Shown: in pieces, positions 44,565 to 53,356 of the stretch | Numbering within the stretch: position 1 is the stretch's first letter | Layout: every line of letters begins with the position of its first letter | Origin: Planctomycetota bacterium | GTDB taxonomy: Bacteria; Planctomycetota; Planctomycetia; Planctomycetales; Planctomycetaceae | Direction: 5' to 3' | Length of the DNA stretch: 64,000 nt | Assembly: GCA_018242525.1 (NCBI GenBank) | Contig: JAFEBS010000017.1 | Coordinates: forward strand, 99,106 to 163,105 | Position numbers and translations under genes: made by a program | Notes under the pieces: model-generated | The model's input: only the letters and a program-made list of their open reading frames with translations | Databases searched by the model: none | What the model was told of the DNA's origin: nothing

Positions 44565-45485
44565 TCAGGTCCCCTGTGCCGAAGTCGCGGCCGTCAGCCC
44601 ACCAGATGGTACCACGTCGGGCGAGGAATCCTGTTCCTCATCCGGCAGGTGCCGATACGGGGTCAGGATCGCGGCAACATCGACCTGATGAGCCCCTTCT
44701 GGTCGATACAGCCAAACTTCCATCTGACGCAACAATTCACCCGCCTGCGGGTGGTCACGCAATGTCGCGAGGGCGGTCACGGGATCTGCATCCACAAGGT
44801 CCAGTCGCTTTCGCCAGTAACCGAGCAACATCCGTTCGAGTTCCGCCTGTCCCTGCGGAGTCAACCGGCCCGCCATCGCTTCCACGACCAGTGGCTGCAT
44901 ACGTTCGGCCAGTGATGGGATGCGCGAGACGCTTGCCTGAGCAGATTTCTGTCGACGTCCCCCGAGTACCAGCCACAGCGTGACCACCGTCCACACGGCA
45001 ATCCCCAGACTCATTTCCAGCCGATAGCCACCGACGGACGGCAACTTCTTCGGTTTCAGGCTCGACGGTAGAAGCTGCCCGGCGGGATAACGCGTAGTCA
45101 CGTCCACCAGGATGGGGGGAACCGATTCCAGGGACGTCCGATCTTTTCGCTGCAGATAATCCCGCAAATCGTAGCGGCCGGCTTCCAGTCCATAGTACTC
45201 CAGGTCATACCGAAACCCACTGCCGTGCCGAAACGTTCCCAGGATCCGAAACACCGCGGGCGATTTGCGATCTTCGATCGGCCTGGCTTCGATTTCAGAA
45301 CCGTCGATCACCAGTTGCTTGATCTCCGCTGCGACACCGACCGTCGACGACGAAGCAATCTTGCCGGTCTTGTTTGGCTGCGGGTCTTCACCACGGGCGC
45401 TCACACACAGCGATGCCAGCCCGCAGGCGATGCAGGCCATCGTCAACAATCGTCTCGATTCTGCGAGAGGTCGTAATCGTAGCAT
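44565..45485 (-). CDS. Bitopic membrane protein of the Bat-like operon (DUF4381-like position)
   Basis: 306 residues from the ATG at 45485, which overlaps the DUF58 stop as TGATG; the longer frame to 45686 is unlikely. Signal-like N-terminus (LLTMACIACGLASLCVSARG), a beta-rich domain (~35-165: VIDGSEIEARPIEDRKSPAVFRILGTFRHG), one membrane helix (LGIAVWTVVTLWLVLG) and a helical cytoplasmic tail (LAERMQPLVVEAMAGRLTPQGQAELERMLLGYWRKRL). Position between DUF58 and BatA equals that of DUF4381 or BatD-like proteins in such operons; sequence identity to those is not certain. Confidence 0.65.
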   Translation of the reverse strand: MLRLRPLAESRRLLTMACIACGLASLCVSARGEDPQPNKTGKIASSSTVGVAAEIKQLVIDGSEIEARPIEDRKSPAVFRILGTFRHGSGFRYDLEYYGLEAGRYDLRDYLQRKDRTSLESVPPILVDVTTRYPAGQLLPSSLKPKKLPSVGGYRLEMSLGIAVWTVVTLWLVLGGRRQKSAQASVSRIPSLAERMQPLVVEAMAGRLTPQGQAELERMLLGYWRKRLDLVDADPVTALATLRDHPQAGELLRQMEVWLYRPEGAHQVDVAAILTPYRHLPDEEQDSSPDVVPSGGLTAATSAQGT

Positions 45486-46315
45486 CAGCGCGTCCCCTGA
45501 CCGAGAATCCCGCGCGAGCGGAAGAAATGGCGCAGCCGGGGAACGTAGGGCTGATCCACATCGATCAACAGGTGATGAATCGCCCCCCGCTGCAATTCGC
45601 TGGCGATTGCTTCCGGATCGCTCCATTTGACGCCGCCGCGCGAGACCACTGTCCGCCCGGTTTCCGCTTCGCGGGCCCGCAACCAACCGGCACCTGACAA
45701 TCCCCGTTCGGCCGGATCGCGGAACTGCAGGACAACGCAGTCATGCTGTTGGGCCAGGCTCTTCAACACGGGAAGCGATTCGGGTTCGTGCAGGTCGCTC
45801 AACACAATCAAAAGCGTTCGTTCAGACAGTTGCGGTGCCAACTGAGCGACTCGGCCCGCCAGTTTTGTCGGCTCATTGCAGTTGTAAGTCCGTAACCGAT
45901 GCAGCCACCCGAGGACCGTTTCCCGGGACAGACTGGGCCGAACATGCAGGGTTGATTCACCAACCCCCAGCACGCCGACCGGACTGATGCGATCCAGGCA
46001 AGCCAGCGCCAAGCCACCGGCAACGAAGATCGCTGTTTCGTACTTGCTGTGTCTGGTCGATTGGATCGTCATTGAAGCCGAAGTATCGATCAGCAGATAG
46101 GCTGGCAGACGCCTGGGCGCTTCGTATTCTTTCACATGAAACTTGCGGGTCCGGGCCGTCACTCGCCAATCGATCGACTTCACTGGATCGCCGGGAGCAT
46201 ATGGACGTGACTGGACATACTCCAGGCCCGGACCGAGTGCAGCGGACCGGTCGGCACCGAAACCCAGGCTGTTCGCCAGTCGACGCACGGCAATCTGGAA
46301 TTGCCGCGAGTCCAT
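45485..46315 (-). CDS. DUF58 domain protein
   Basis: 276 residues from the ATG at 46315; an outer frame to 46444 would cross the palindromic element. DUF58 signature: YVQSRPYAPGDPVKSIDWRVTARTRKFHVKEYEAPRRLPAYLLIDTSASM, which leads into a VWA-like fold with D-T-S-A-S. DUF58 proteins accompany MoxR ATPases and VWA proteins, likely as substrates or partners in a MoxR-driven assembly. It is 170 bp downstream of moxR, separated by the 114-bp palindrome. Confidence 0.92.
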   Translation of the reverse strand: MDSRQFQIAVRRLANSLGFGADRSAALGPGLEYVQSRPYAPGDPVKSIDWRVTARTRKFHVKEYEAPRRLPAYLLIDTSASMTIQSTRHSKYETAIFVAGGLALACLDRISPVGVLGVGESTLHVRPSLSRETVLGWLHRLRTYNCNEPTKLAGRVAQLAPQLSERTLLIVLSDLHEPESLPVLKSLAQQHDCVVLQFRDPAERGLSGAGWLRAREAETGRTVVSRGGVKWSDPEAIASELQRGAIHHLLIDVDQPYVPRLRHFFRSRGILGQGTR

Positions 46316-46371
46316 GTAATGGTTCGTTGCGATGAAGCCGTCCAAGTGACCCCCTTCCCACTGATGGCAAC

Positions 46372-46485
46372 CTGTCAGCCCATGGAAAAGGGGGCTGACC
46401 CTCGTCGGGCACGCGCTCTTCAAGGTGAATCCAATGCCCTCCAAAGGGTCAGACCGGTCAGACCCCCTTTTTTACGAGCTGACAG
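46372..46485. repeat. 114-bp palindromic element between moxR and DUF58
   Basis: Imperfect inverted repeat with ~30-bp arms (46372-46401 and 46456-46485). The arms share CTGTCAGC at the outer ends and AAAAGGGGG plus a CTGACC/TCTGACC core, with two to six mismatches and shifts, around a 54-bp middle. Next to its left end a related CCCCCTTCCCACTG sequence occurs. The right arm abuts the moxR stop codon. REP/MITE-like elements look like this, and it folds into a long hairpin in the operon transcript. Copies elsewhere cannot be checked here. Confidence 0.65.
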
Positions 46486-47538
46486 CTAGACATGAACGTG
46501 CCCGTTGCGTTGAGGATTTGCACCGAATTCGTGCAACAGGGACTTCAGCAGATCCACGCCGGAATATCCTTCCGCCAGTGACTCGTACGTCAGTCGCATA
46601 CGATGCAGCAGGGCGTCTTCCGCGAGGGCGAACAGATCCGCGGGAATCACATAGTTTCGTCCATGAATCAGCGCCCGGGCGCGCGAGGCCTTGATCAGGG
46701 CGATCCCGGCCCGGGGGCTGCATCCCAACTCCACGGCGGGATGTTCCCGAGTTCGATTGACGAGTGATACAACGTGATCAATGAACGTTTCGCTGACGTG
46801 GATGTCGTGAACCGCCTCCATTGCCCGAATCAGATCGTCCGTCGAGCCGACCGGTTCCTGAGACAGGACATCAAATTCACTGTTGGCGACCGCTCCCCGA
46901 TCTTCGCGCCGAACTCCCAACCGCATGTTGCGTCGCAGGATTTCCTTTTCCTCTTCGGGCTCCGGGTAGTGAAACCGATGACAGAGCAGGAATCGATCCA
47001 GTTGTGCTTCGGGAAGTTCAAACGTCCCACTCTGTTCGATCGGATTCTGCGTCGCGATGACCACGAACGGCGCAGGCAGGGAATGCGTGACATTGCCAAT
47101 CGTCACCTTGCGCTCCTGCATGGCTTCCAACAATGCACTTTGAACCTTCGGGGCCGCGCGATTGATTTCGTCCGCCAGCAACAGGTTTGTAAAGATCGGT
47201 CCGCGATGAGTGATAAACTCGTTGGTCCGCTGATCGAGGATTTCCGAGCCCAGGATGTCACCCGGAAGCAGGTCGACCGTGAATTGTACTCGTTTGAAAC
47301 CAAGTTCAATCGTCTTGGCCAGAACCGACACCAGCAAGGTTTTCGCGAGGCCAGGCACGCCCTGCAGCAGCAGATGACCGCTGGTAAACAGTGCGATCAA
47401 CACTCGTTCCACCACGACATCCTGTCCGACAACGACGGTGGCAATCCGCTCACGTACACGTTCGATAAATGCGAGAGTTTCTGGAGGTATTGCGACTCCA
47501 ACAGGATGAGAACTCGAGTCGACCATATTCACGCCCAT
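46486..47538 (-). CDS. MoxR-type AAA+ ATPase
   Basis: 350 residues. Walker A G60-V-P-G-L-A-K-T67, Walker B LLADEINRA (D123-E124), sensor I FVVIATQNPIEQSGTF, then ELPEAQLDRFLLCHRFHYP, with the C-terminal lid (LGCSPRAGIALIKASRARALIHGRNYVIPADL). This is the MoxR/RavA family, which acts as a chaperone-like ATPase with VWA proteins. A second ATG four codons in (MVDSSSHP) is an alternative start. It is the first gene of the minus-strand Bat-like operon and is divergent from the RmlD-like gene. Confidence 0.96.
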   Translation of the reverse strand: MGVNMVDSSSHPVGVAIPPETLAFIERVRERIATVVVGQDVVVERVLIALFTSGHLLLQGVPGLAKTLLVSVLAKTIELGFKRVQFTVDLLPGDILGSEILDQRTNEFITHRGPIFTNLLLADEINRAAPKVQSALLEAMQERKVTIGNVTHSLPAPFVVIATQNPIEQSGTFELPEAQLDRFLLCHRFHYPEPEEEKEILRRNMRLGVRREDRGAVANSEFDVLSQEPVGSTDDLIRAMEAVHDIHVSETFIDHVVSLVNRTREHPAVELGCSPRAGIALIKASRARALIHGRNYVIPADLFALAEDALLHRMRLTYESLAEGYSGVDLLKSLLHEFGANPQRNGHVHV

Positions 47539-47806
47539 TGAAAGCGAACGGAAACTGAAGTTGGGTCGTCGTCAGATCAGAACCGACCAGAGCGAATTCG
47601 AGCGTCATTCAGAGATGGACAACGCGTTGCCTGGATTCCTGAATGCGTTCTAAGGCAATCTAACCCGCTCAATCTCTGAACGCAAACTGTTCCTGCATGT
47701 TTCTCATTTCAAATTCCGGTTATGCTTGTGCGCGGTGTGTTATAGATTGCACTAACAACGTACCGCAACGTTGCTCGTAAATGCATTTCAATCTTCGGAG
47801 AATCCG

Positions 47807-48664
47807 ATGACCGACCCCCCGCGCATCGCGGTGATTGGAGCCCGCGGGCAATTGGGAAGTGATTTGATCACCGTTCTGGGGGAGGACGCAATTCCATTGG
47901 GACATGCGGACCTGGAACTGACGGACCCTGCGTCGATCGACACGGCACTGGGGGTTCGGCGGCCGACTCACGTCATCAACTGTGCCGCCTACAACCTGGT
48001 GGACAAGGCGGAAGAGGAACCCGAAGCGGCATTCCGGGTCAATGCGTTCGGGACTCGATACCTGGCGCAATGGTGTGCCCGCTCGAATGTCGTGCTGTTG
48101 CACGTCAGCACCGATTATGTCTTCGGGCTGGACCCGGATCGATGCATTCCGTGGTCCGAATCGGACGCCACCGGACCTGTCAGTGCCTACGGGGCCTCGA
48201 AACTGGCGGGTGAACATTTCGTACGGAGCATTTGTCCGCGGCACTTCGTCGTGCGAACCTGCGGCCTGTATGGTCAGCATGCGCCGCGGGGCAAGGGGAA
48301 TTTCGTCGAAACCATGGTGCGACTGGGGCGCGAGCGAACGGAACTGAAGATCGTCGCCGACCAGCGATGCACGCCAACATCAACGGCAGACCTGGCAAAC
48401 GCCCTCACGAAGCTGGTGCGCACCGATGCATTTGGACTTTATCATGCAACCAATTCCGGCGACTGCTCGTGGTTTGAATTTGCGTCCGAGATTTTTCGGG
48501 TGGCGAATCTTCCCGTGAAAGCAATTCCCGTCACTGCCGCTGAATATGGTGCGAAGGCACGCCGACCGGACTACAGTGTCCTGGAAACAAGCCGTCTGGC
48601 AAATGTCATCGGTGGACGACTTCCGACGTGGCAGGACGCCCTGGCGCGGTACCTGCAGAGCTGA
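47807..48664 (+). CDS. RmlD-like dTDP-4-dehydrorhamnose reductase
   Basis: 285 residues from the ATG at 47807, with GGAG about seven bases upstream. SDR extended (RmlD/MAT2B) features: IGARGQLGSDL (10-20, GxxGxxG), HVSTDYVFGLD (99-109), Y128-G-A-S-K132 catalytic Tyr and Lys, ATNSGDCSWFEFASEIF. dTDP-rhamnose synthesis or another NDP-4-keto-6-deoxysugar reduction is likely; the other rml genes are not in the window. It is convergent with the split kinase, with 10 bp between stops. Confidence 0.9.
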   Translation: MTDPPRIAVIGARGQLGSDLITVLGEDAIPLGHADLELTDPASIDTALGVRRPTHVINCAAYNLVDKAEEEPEAAFRVNAFGTRYLAQWCARSNVVLLHVSTDYVFGLDPDRCIPWSESDATGPVSAYGASKLAGEHFVRSICPRHFVVRTCGLYGQHAPRGKGNFVETMVRLGRERTELKIVADQRCTPTSTADLANALTKLVRTDAFGLYHATNSGDCSWFEFASEIFRVANLPVKAIPVTAAEYGAKARRPDYSVLETSRLANVIGGRLPTWQDALARYLQS

Positions 48665-48673
48665 CATTGCGCC

Positions 48674-50200
48674 TCAAGCGGTGATCGGGGCACCGAATGT
48701 GATCAGCAGCAGTTGATGATCCAGCCGTTCCAACTGGTCGTCAACGGCACCGAATTCATTTTGACGCAAAGTGGTTTCCAGTTCGCGAGCGGAATTGGTC
48801 AGGCACGGGAATCCCGCGGAACCTCCGGCACCTGCCAGCCAGTGTGCCAGTTCCCCCAGCAATTCCCAGTTGTCAACCGAGCGGGCCGCGCGCATCTCGG
48901 TCAGCTTGACACGGAATCGCTCTACGAACTCACTGACGATTTCCGCGAATTCGTGATCGTCCATTGGCAATTCGGAAATCATCGCGTCGCTCCGGGATGG
49001 TGCGACATGGATCGAGTCTGTCGCAGCACTGTTCCCACCGAGGATTTGCGAGATCTTTTCGATCAGTTTTTCAGGATTGATTGGCTTGGTCAGGTAGTCC
49101 GAACAACCAGACGCCAGACAGCGTTCGGCGTCTCCGCGCATGGCGTGGGCTGTCAGGGCCACGATCGGACGTGTACATCCGTGTTCCCGTAAACGTGTGG
49201 CGGCGGTGTAACCGTCCATCAGCGGCATCTGCATATCCATCAGGATCAGATCGAAGTCCTCTTCTCGGCCGATCGAGACGGCTTCCAGTCCGTTCTCGGC
49301 CAGCCGGACATTGGCTCCAGCCCTGGACAGCACCAGTCGGATTAACTTGCGGTTGGTCTCACCATCGTCGACGACCAGAATCGATCGACCATCCATGCGG
49401 ATGCGCTGCGGTGCTGGCTCGGATTTCAGGCTACCCAGGACATCGGAAACAGGATGATCCAGCAGTCGGATTCCTTCGAGCAACCCTGTGGCAATCGTCA
49501 CTGAGAAAGTACTTCCCTTGCCCACCTCGCTCTGAACAGAAATGTGCCCCCCCAGGCCGGACGCAAGATGACGGCTGATTGACAGTCCCAGCCCGGTACC
49601 GCCAAAACGGCGAGTGACCGAACTGTCTGCCTGAGTGAAGGGTTTAAAGATCGATTCGCAGACATCGGCCGGGATCCCAATTCCGGTGTCGATGATGTCG
49701 ACCCGCAGTTCCGATCGCGCAACGTCAAGTCGGGCGACGGCCTGGACCGCACCGCGTTCCGTGAACTTGATAGCGTTGCCGATCAGGTTCAAAAGCAACT
49801 GGCGGAAACGGGCTGGATCGCTGTTGATCGTTTCTGGAATGCCTCCCACCCAGTGATAGTCCAGCGCCAGCCCCTTCTCGTGGGCGCGAGCCCGCATGAC
49901 AGACATGACTTCGGCAATCACCTGGTGGGGAGAAAACCGCAACTGCTCGTAATCCATCTGACCCGCTTCGATCTTCGTCAGATCAAGAATGTCGTTGACC
50001 AGCGTCAGCAGGTGCTCTCCACTGTGATGGATTGTCTGCAGGAAATCCTGCCGCTCGGCCTCGTCGTTTCGGTCGGCACCATTTCTGAGCAGATCGGCAA
50101 ATCCCAGAATGGCATTCAGGGGCGTCCGGATCTCGTGACTCATGTTTGCCAGAAAGCTGCTCTTGGCCTGGCTGGCCGCTTCCGCACGTTCCTTGGCCAT
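48674..50200 (-). CDS. C-terminal part of hybrid histidine kinase (HisKA-HATPase-REC-HPt)
   Basis: 508 residues from the ATG at 50200, and in the same frame as the upstream part (50297-51010), from which it is separated by one TAA. Domains in order: HisKA with MSHEIRTPLNA (H22), HATPase with INSDPARFRQLLLNLIGNAIKFTERG, DTGIGIP and FGGTGLGLSISRHL, a receiver domain (ILVVDDGETNRKL...LILMDMQMPLMDGYTAATRL, phosphoryl Asp ~ residue 327), and an HPt domain (GELAHWLAGAGGSAGF, His ~ residue 455). Without the first half it has no sensor or membrane part. The internal ATG has no strong ribosome-binding site. This is likely one broken gene. Confidence 0.88.
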   Translation of the reverse strand: MAKERAEAASQAKSSFLANMSHEIRTPLNAILGFADLLRNGADRNDEAERQDFLQTIHHSGEHLLTLVNDILDLTKIEAGQMDYEQLRFSPHQVIAEVMSVMRARAHEKGLALDYHWVGGIPETINSDPARFRQLLLNLIGNAIKFTERGAVQAVARLDVARSELRVDIIDTGIGIPADVCESIFKPFTQADSSVTRRFGGTGLGLSISRHLASGLGGHISVQSEVGKGSTFSVTIATGLLEGIRLLDHPVSDVLGSLKSEPAPQRIRMDGRSILVVDDGETNRKLIRLVLSRAGANVRLAENGLEAVSIGREEDFDLILMDMQMPLMDGYTAATRLREHGCTRPIVALTAHAMRGDAERCLASGCSDYLTKPINPEKLIEKISQILGGNSAATDSIHVAPSRSDAMISELPMDDHEFAEIVSEFVERFRVKLTEMRAARSVDNWELLGELAHWLAGAGGSAGFPCLTNSARELETTLRQNEFGAVDDQLERLDHQLLLITFGAPITA

Positions 50201-50296
50201 CTCCAGTTCTGTCTGAACTCGCTTGCGATGTTCGATTTCTTCCTGCAGCAGGTAAGTGCGGTCGGCGACGCGGTGTTCCAGTTGCTGGCGTCCCCG

Positions 50297-51010
50297 TTAC
50301 AGTTCTGAGCGCGACGATTCCACCTGTTCGATCATGCGATTGAACGATCGATAAAGAATCCCCAGTTCGTCTCCGCTGTTGGTGTGAACGCGAATGGAAT
50401 AGTCGTCTTTGGAAGTGATGGCTTGAGCCGCCTCGGCCAGTTGAAGGATCGGCTTGGAAACGGTGTTCTGCATCATGGAGCCGAACAAGGTGGCAATTCC
50501 CAGCGCCACCCCCATCACCAGCAATGAAACCCGGGAATAGCTGTTCAATTGGTCCCACAAGTCACGCATGTTTGTCTGCAGGTACACCGTCCCCACGCGG
50601 GTTCCCTGCTCCATGATGGGCTGGAACACCTGCACGGCACCTGTTGCCGTCACGCAGACACCATCGGCATGGTCCAGGGTCACCGGGGCCGCGACTTCGA
50701 CATCTGTGCTGTAAGTTGCCACTCGACGCCCGACGGCATCGTACAGTCCCGCCAATTCGATCGACGGCTGAGACTGGAGCGAAACCAGCAGTTCATCCGC
50801 CTGGTGCCTCTGGCCCATCGAGACGACGACCGAACTGTTGAAGCTGAGCAGTTCGGCCTGCATTTTCAATTGCCGGACCTTGGAGTCCCGCAGCAATCGC
50901 AGGTCGTTCATCAGAAACCCGGCGCACGCCAGCACCAGCGCCAATCCCACGGTGGTCGTGGACACCAGGATCAGCTTGCTTCGCAGATGCAGATTGCGAA
51001 TCCAATGCAT
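50297..51010 (-). CDS. N-terminal sensor part of hybrid histidine kinase, ended by in-frame TAA
   Basis: 237 residues ending at the TAA at 50297-50299. Membrane helix 1 (LILVSTTTVGLALVLACAGFL), a periplasmic CHASE8-like region (~40-150), helix 2 (VSLLVMGVALGIATLFGSMM), then HAMP (VSKPILQLAEAAQAITSKDDYSIRV...ELGILYRSFNRMIEQVESSRSEL). The open frame continues past the TAA without shift through a coiled coil (QQLEHRVADRTYLLQEEIEHRKRVQTELEMAK) into the HisKA domain. A single base change would account for the break; the joined protein would be 778 residues. The gene follows a YfiR-like gene by 85 bp. Confidence 0.85.
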   Translation of the reverse strand: MHWIRNLHLRSKLILVSTTTVGLALVLACAGFLMNDLRLLRDSKVRQLKMQAELLSFNSSVVVSMGQRHQADELLVSLQSQPSIELAGLYDAVGRRVATYSTDVEVAAPVTLDHADGVCVTATGAVQVFQPIMEQGTRVGTVYLQTNMRDLWDQLNSYSRVSLLVMGVALGIATLFGSMMQNTVSKPILQLAEAAQAITSKDDYSIRVHTNSGDELGILYRSFNRMIEQVESSRSEL

Positions 51011-51095
51011 GACGGAATCTTCAATACAGGCCGGGGCTCACTGACAGAACGAAATCGGGCGGGACAATTCCATCGCCTGTCCCAGCCCTTGTCCC

Positions 51096-51680
51096 TCAAC
51101 CCTCCTCGACAAGGACCGATAGATTGATCAATCGGACATCCATCTTCAGCCCCTGACGCTTTGCGGCCTGTTGGTTCAATTCCAGAAACGCTTCGTCACC
51201 GCTTTTGACGACGCTCAGGACGCCACCCGATTTGGTGAATTCGGCGGTTTCGCCGATCGTCAGAACCCCCTTTTTCTGGACGACCTTCAGCGCCTGAGTC
51301 GTATCCCCTGGTGAGCAGGATTCGGTCACGACCAGGATCTGGCATTGGGGAATGTCATCGGGCTTTGCCACCCGTTGGACATGGACTGTGCGACAGCGAA
51401 TCTTCTGTCCCAGCACATACGGGGCCAGGACCTTTTCATGGGCCGCGGATGCCTGTCCCAGAACCACCAGAACAACGGGGGAATTCCTGGCTTCAAACGA
51501 TTGTCCCGGCCAGCCGATGTAGTTCAGGGCCTTGTAAGCCAGGGAGATATCGCCGCGCGCAGCCATCCTCGAATGCATCTTGTCGTTGCCCTGACAGGCA
51601 GCGAGTGTGAAAAATCCAATCATCATCGTGGCGGCAGCCATCAGCATTGATTTGGCGGGGGTCGACAGTTCACGCATCAA
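51096..51680 (-). CDS. YfiR/DUF4154-like periplasmic lipoprotein
   Basis: 194 residues. Lipobox LAAC29 after a hydrophobic N-terminus. The fold follows YfiR/DUF4154: LAYKALNYIGWPGQSFE (family YIEWP), SPVVLVVLGQ, then GVLTIGETAEFTKSGGVLSVVKSGDEAFLELNQQAAKRQGLKMDVRLINLSVLVEEG (family GG.I.F....N.I.FEIN...A...GL.IS..LL.LA). YfiR proteins regulate inner-membrane diguanylate cyclases or are partners of sensor kinases; here the neighbour downstream is the hybrid kinase and upstream is an HD-GYP protein. Confidence 0.75.
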   Translation of the reverse strand: MMRELSTPAKSMLMAAATMMIGFFTLAACQGNDKMHSRMAARGDISLAYKALNYIGWPGQSFEARNSPVVLVVLGQASAAHEKVLAPYVLGQKIRCRTVHVQRVAKPDDIPQCQILVVTESCSPGDTTQALKVVQKKGVLTIGETAEFTKSGGVLSVVKSGDEAFLELNQQAAKRQGLKMDVRLINLSVLVEEG

Positions 51681-51879
51681 AACTTCTCCTCACCGAATTC
51701 TGCACAGACCGCAAGACGGTATTCACGTCCGGAGCAATGAATCGCCAGATCCAGATACCGACCGCGAACCACAAGAATTGTGTCGCAGGGTCACTGTGGC
51801 AAAACCTAGCTCAGCAAATCGGCCGGCGCAGCAGGTTTGTCGTGATTCGCGGCGCTTTTTAGGCAGACTGTGCCCGATG

Positions 51880-53160
51880 TCACTGGGAATCAGCCAGTTC
51901 CAGTTGGGTCTGCACAATCAGTTCCCGCTGCGAAAAGAAGGCCTCGATGACTTCCGGATCGAAGTGTGAACCACTTTCGCTTTGCAGGATCATCAGGCAT
52001 TTGTCGATCGGGTAGGCGGGTTTGTACGGACGATGGCTGCTCAGAGCGTCGAACACATCAGCCACGGCGGTGATTCGACCTTCCAGTGGAATATCTTCAC
52101 CCGCTAATCCCAGTGGATATCCCGATCCATCCCAATGTTCGTGGTGTGTCAAGGCGATGCGTGCCGCCATGGACAACAGCGGGGACCGGGGTGCATCCAG
52201 GATTCTGCCGCCAATCTGCACATGCTGTCGCAGCTTTTCCCACTCACGCTCACTCATCTGCTCCACGATCTTGCGACCGAACAACGTATGCTTCTGCATG
52301 CGTTCAAATTCTTCCGGCGTCAGTTTTCCCGGCTTCAACAGGATGTCATCGGGAACACCGATCTTCCCCACGTCGTGCAGTTGTGCCGCCTGTTCGATCA
52401 TGGCGACGCTGCTGGCATCCAGTTTCATGGCGCGGGCAATGATGGCGGAAAACCGGCCCACCCGTTCCACATGCCGGCCGGTGTGGTCGTCGCGATATTC
52501 CACAGCCCGAGCCAGGCAATGGATCACGTCCAGACGTGAGGCTTCCAGGTCAGCGGTACGTTGCCGTACTGCCTCTTCCAGAGCCTGGGCATGTGTCCGC
52601 AGGGTGTCGTGATAGCGCTTCACGGCCAGCACGTTTCGGACACGCGGTGCCATCTCGCTGGGATCGATCGGCTTGGTCAGGAAATCGGTGGCTCCCAGGT
52701 TCAACACCGTCAGTTTTGTCGTGCGATCACTGGACGCGGTCAGGATCAGAACCGGAAGATGCTGCAGTTCATCGTGCTTGCGGATCAGCTTCAGAACGTC
52801 CACACCGCTCACGACCGGCATCATCACGTCCAGGATGATGATGTCGGGACGCTCGTCCAGGATCATGGCGATCGTCCGCGACGAGTCGGTCAGTCCCAGG
52901 CAGTTCTTATAGCCCAGTTCATGCAGGTATTTCTGACAGACTTTGACGTTGATCGGTTCATCGTCGACGATCAGGATCTTTGCCGACAGCAGCGATTCAT
53001 CCTGTTCGCGCGGCGGCAGGGCGTTGGCCGACAATCGACCGACAGCGGCATCCGTCCGCTGCGGTTGACCGAGCTGAAAGCCTGGCGTGGAGTCCGACCC
53101 AAACTGGGTGCGAACATCCTGCATCAGGGAATCAAATTGCGGAGCAACGTCTGTGCTCAT
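51880..53160 (-). CDS. Response regulator with HD-GYP c-di-GMP phosphodiesterase domain
   Basis: 426 residues from the ATG at 53160; a GTG 51 bp upstream is less likely. Receiver domain (~60-180): ILIVDDEPINVKVC, IIILDVMMPVVSG (phosphoryl Asp), LTASSD, FLTKPID. HD-GYP domain (~230-410): EYRDDHTGRHVERVG, AQLHDVGKIGVPD (HD), HTLFG, RIALTHHEHWDGSGYP (GYP), LEGRITAVADVFDALSSHRPYK. The residues for metal binding and c-di-GMP hydrolysis are present. Domain order equals RpfG. It sits upstream of the YfiR-like gene and hybrid kinase on the same strand and could be its response regulator. Confidence 0.95.
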   Translation of the reverse strand: MSTDVAPQFDSLMQDVRTQFGSDSTPGFQLGQPQRTDAAVGRLSANALPPREQDESLLSAKILIVDDEPINVKVCQKYLHELGYKNCLGLTDSSRTIAMILDERPDIIILDVMMPVVSGVDVLKLIRKHDELQHLPVLILTASSDRTTKLTVLNLGATDFLTKPIDPSEMAPRVRNVLAVKRYHDTLRTHAQALEEAVRQRTADLEASRLDVIHCLARAVEYRDDHTGRHVERVGRFSAIIARAMKLDASSVAMIEQAAQLHDVGKIGVPDDILLKPGKLTPEEFERMQKHTLFGRKIVEQMSEREWEKLRQHVQIGGRILDAPRSPLLSMAARIALTHHEHWDGSGYPLGLAGEDIPLEGRITAVADVFDALSSHRPYKPAYPIDKCLMILQSESGSHFDPEVIEAFFSQRELIVQTQLELADSQ

Positions 53161-53356
53161 GGAACTGGTCCGTGAATCGGGCGCGGCGGCTGCCCTGGCA
53201 TTCGATGCCACGGGGTTGGGACGCGTGAAGTCCTATTCCGAATCTAGTTCGCTGTTCCTTCACAGGCCCTGTGTTCATGATGATTTCTGGAAACACAGTA
53301 GTTGCCACGGGCAAGTTGCGCGGTTGTAACGGTTTTTCGGAGTCTCCCGGTGGAAA

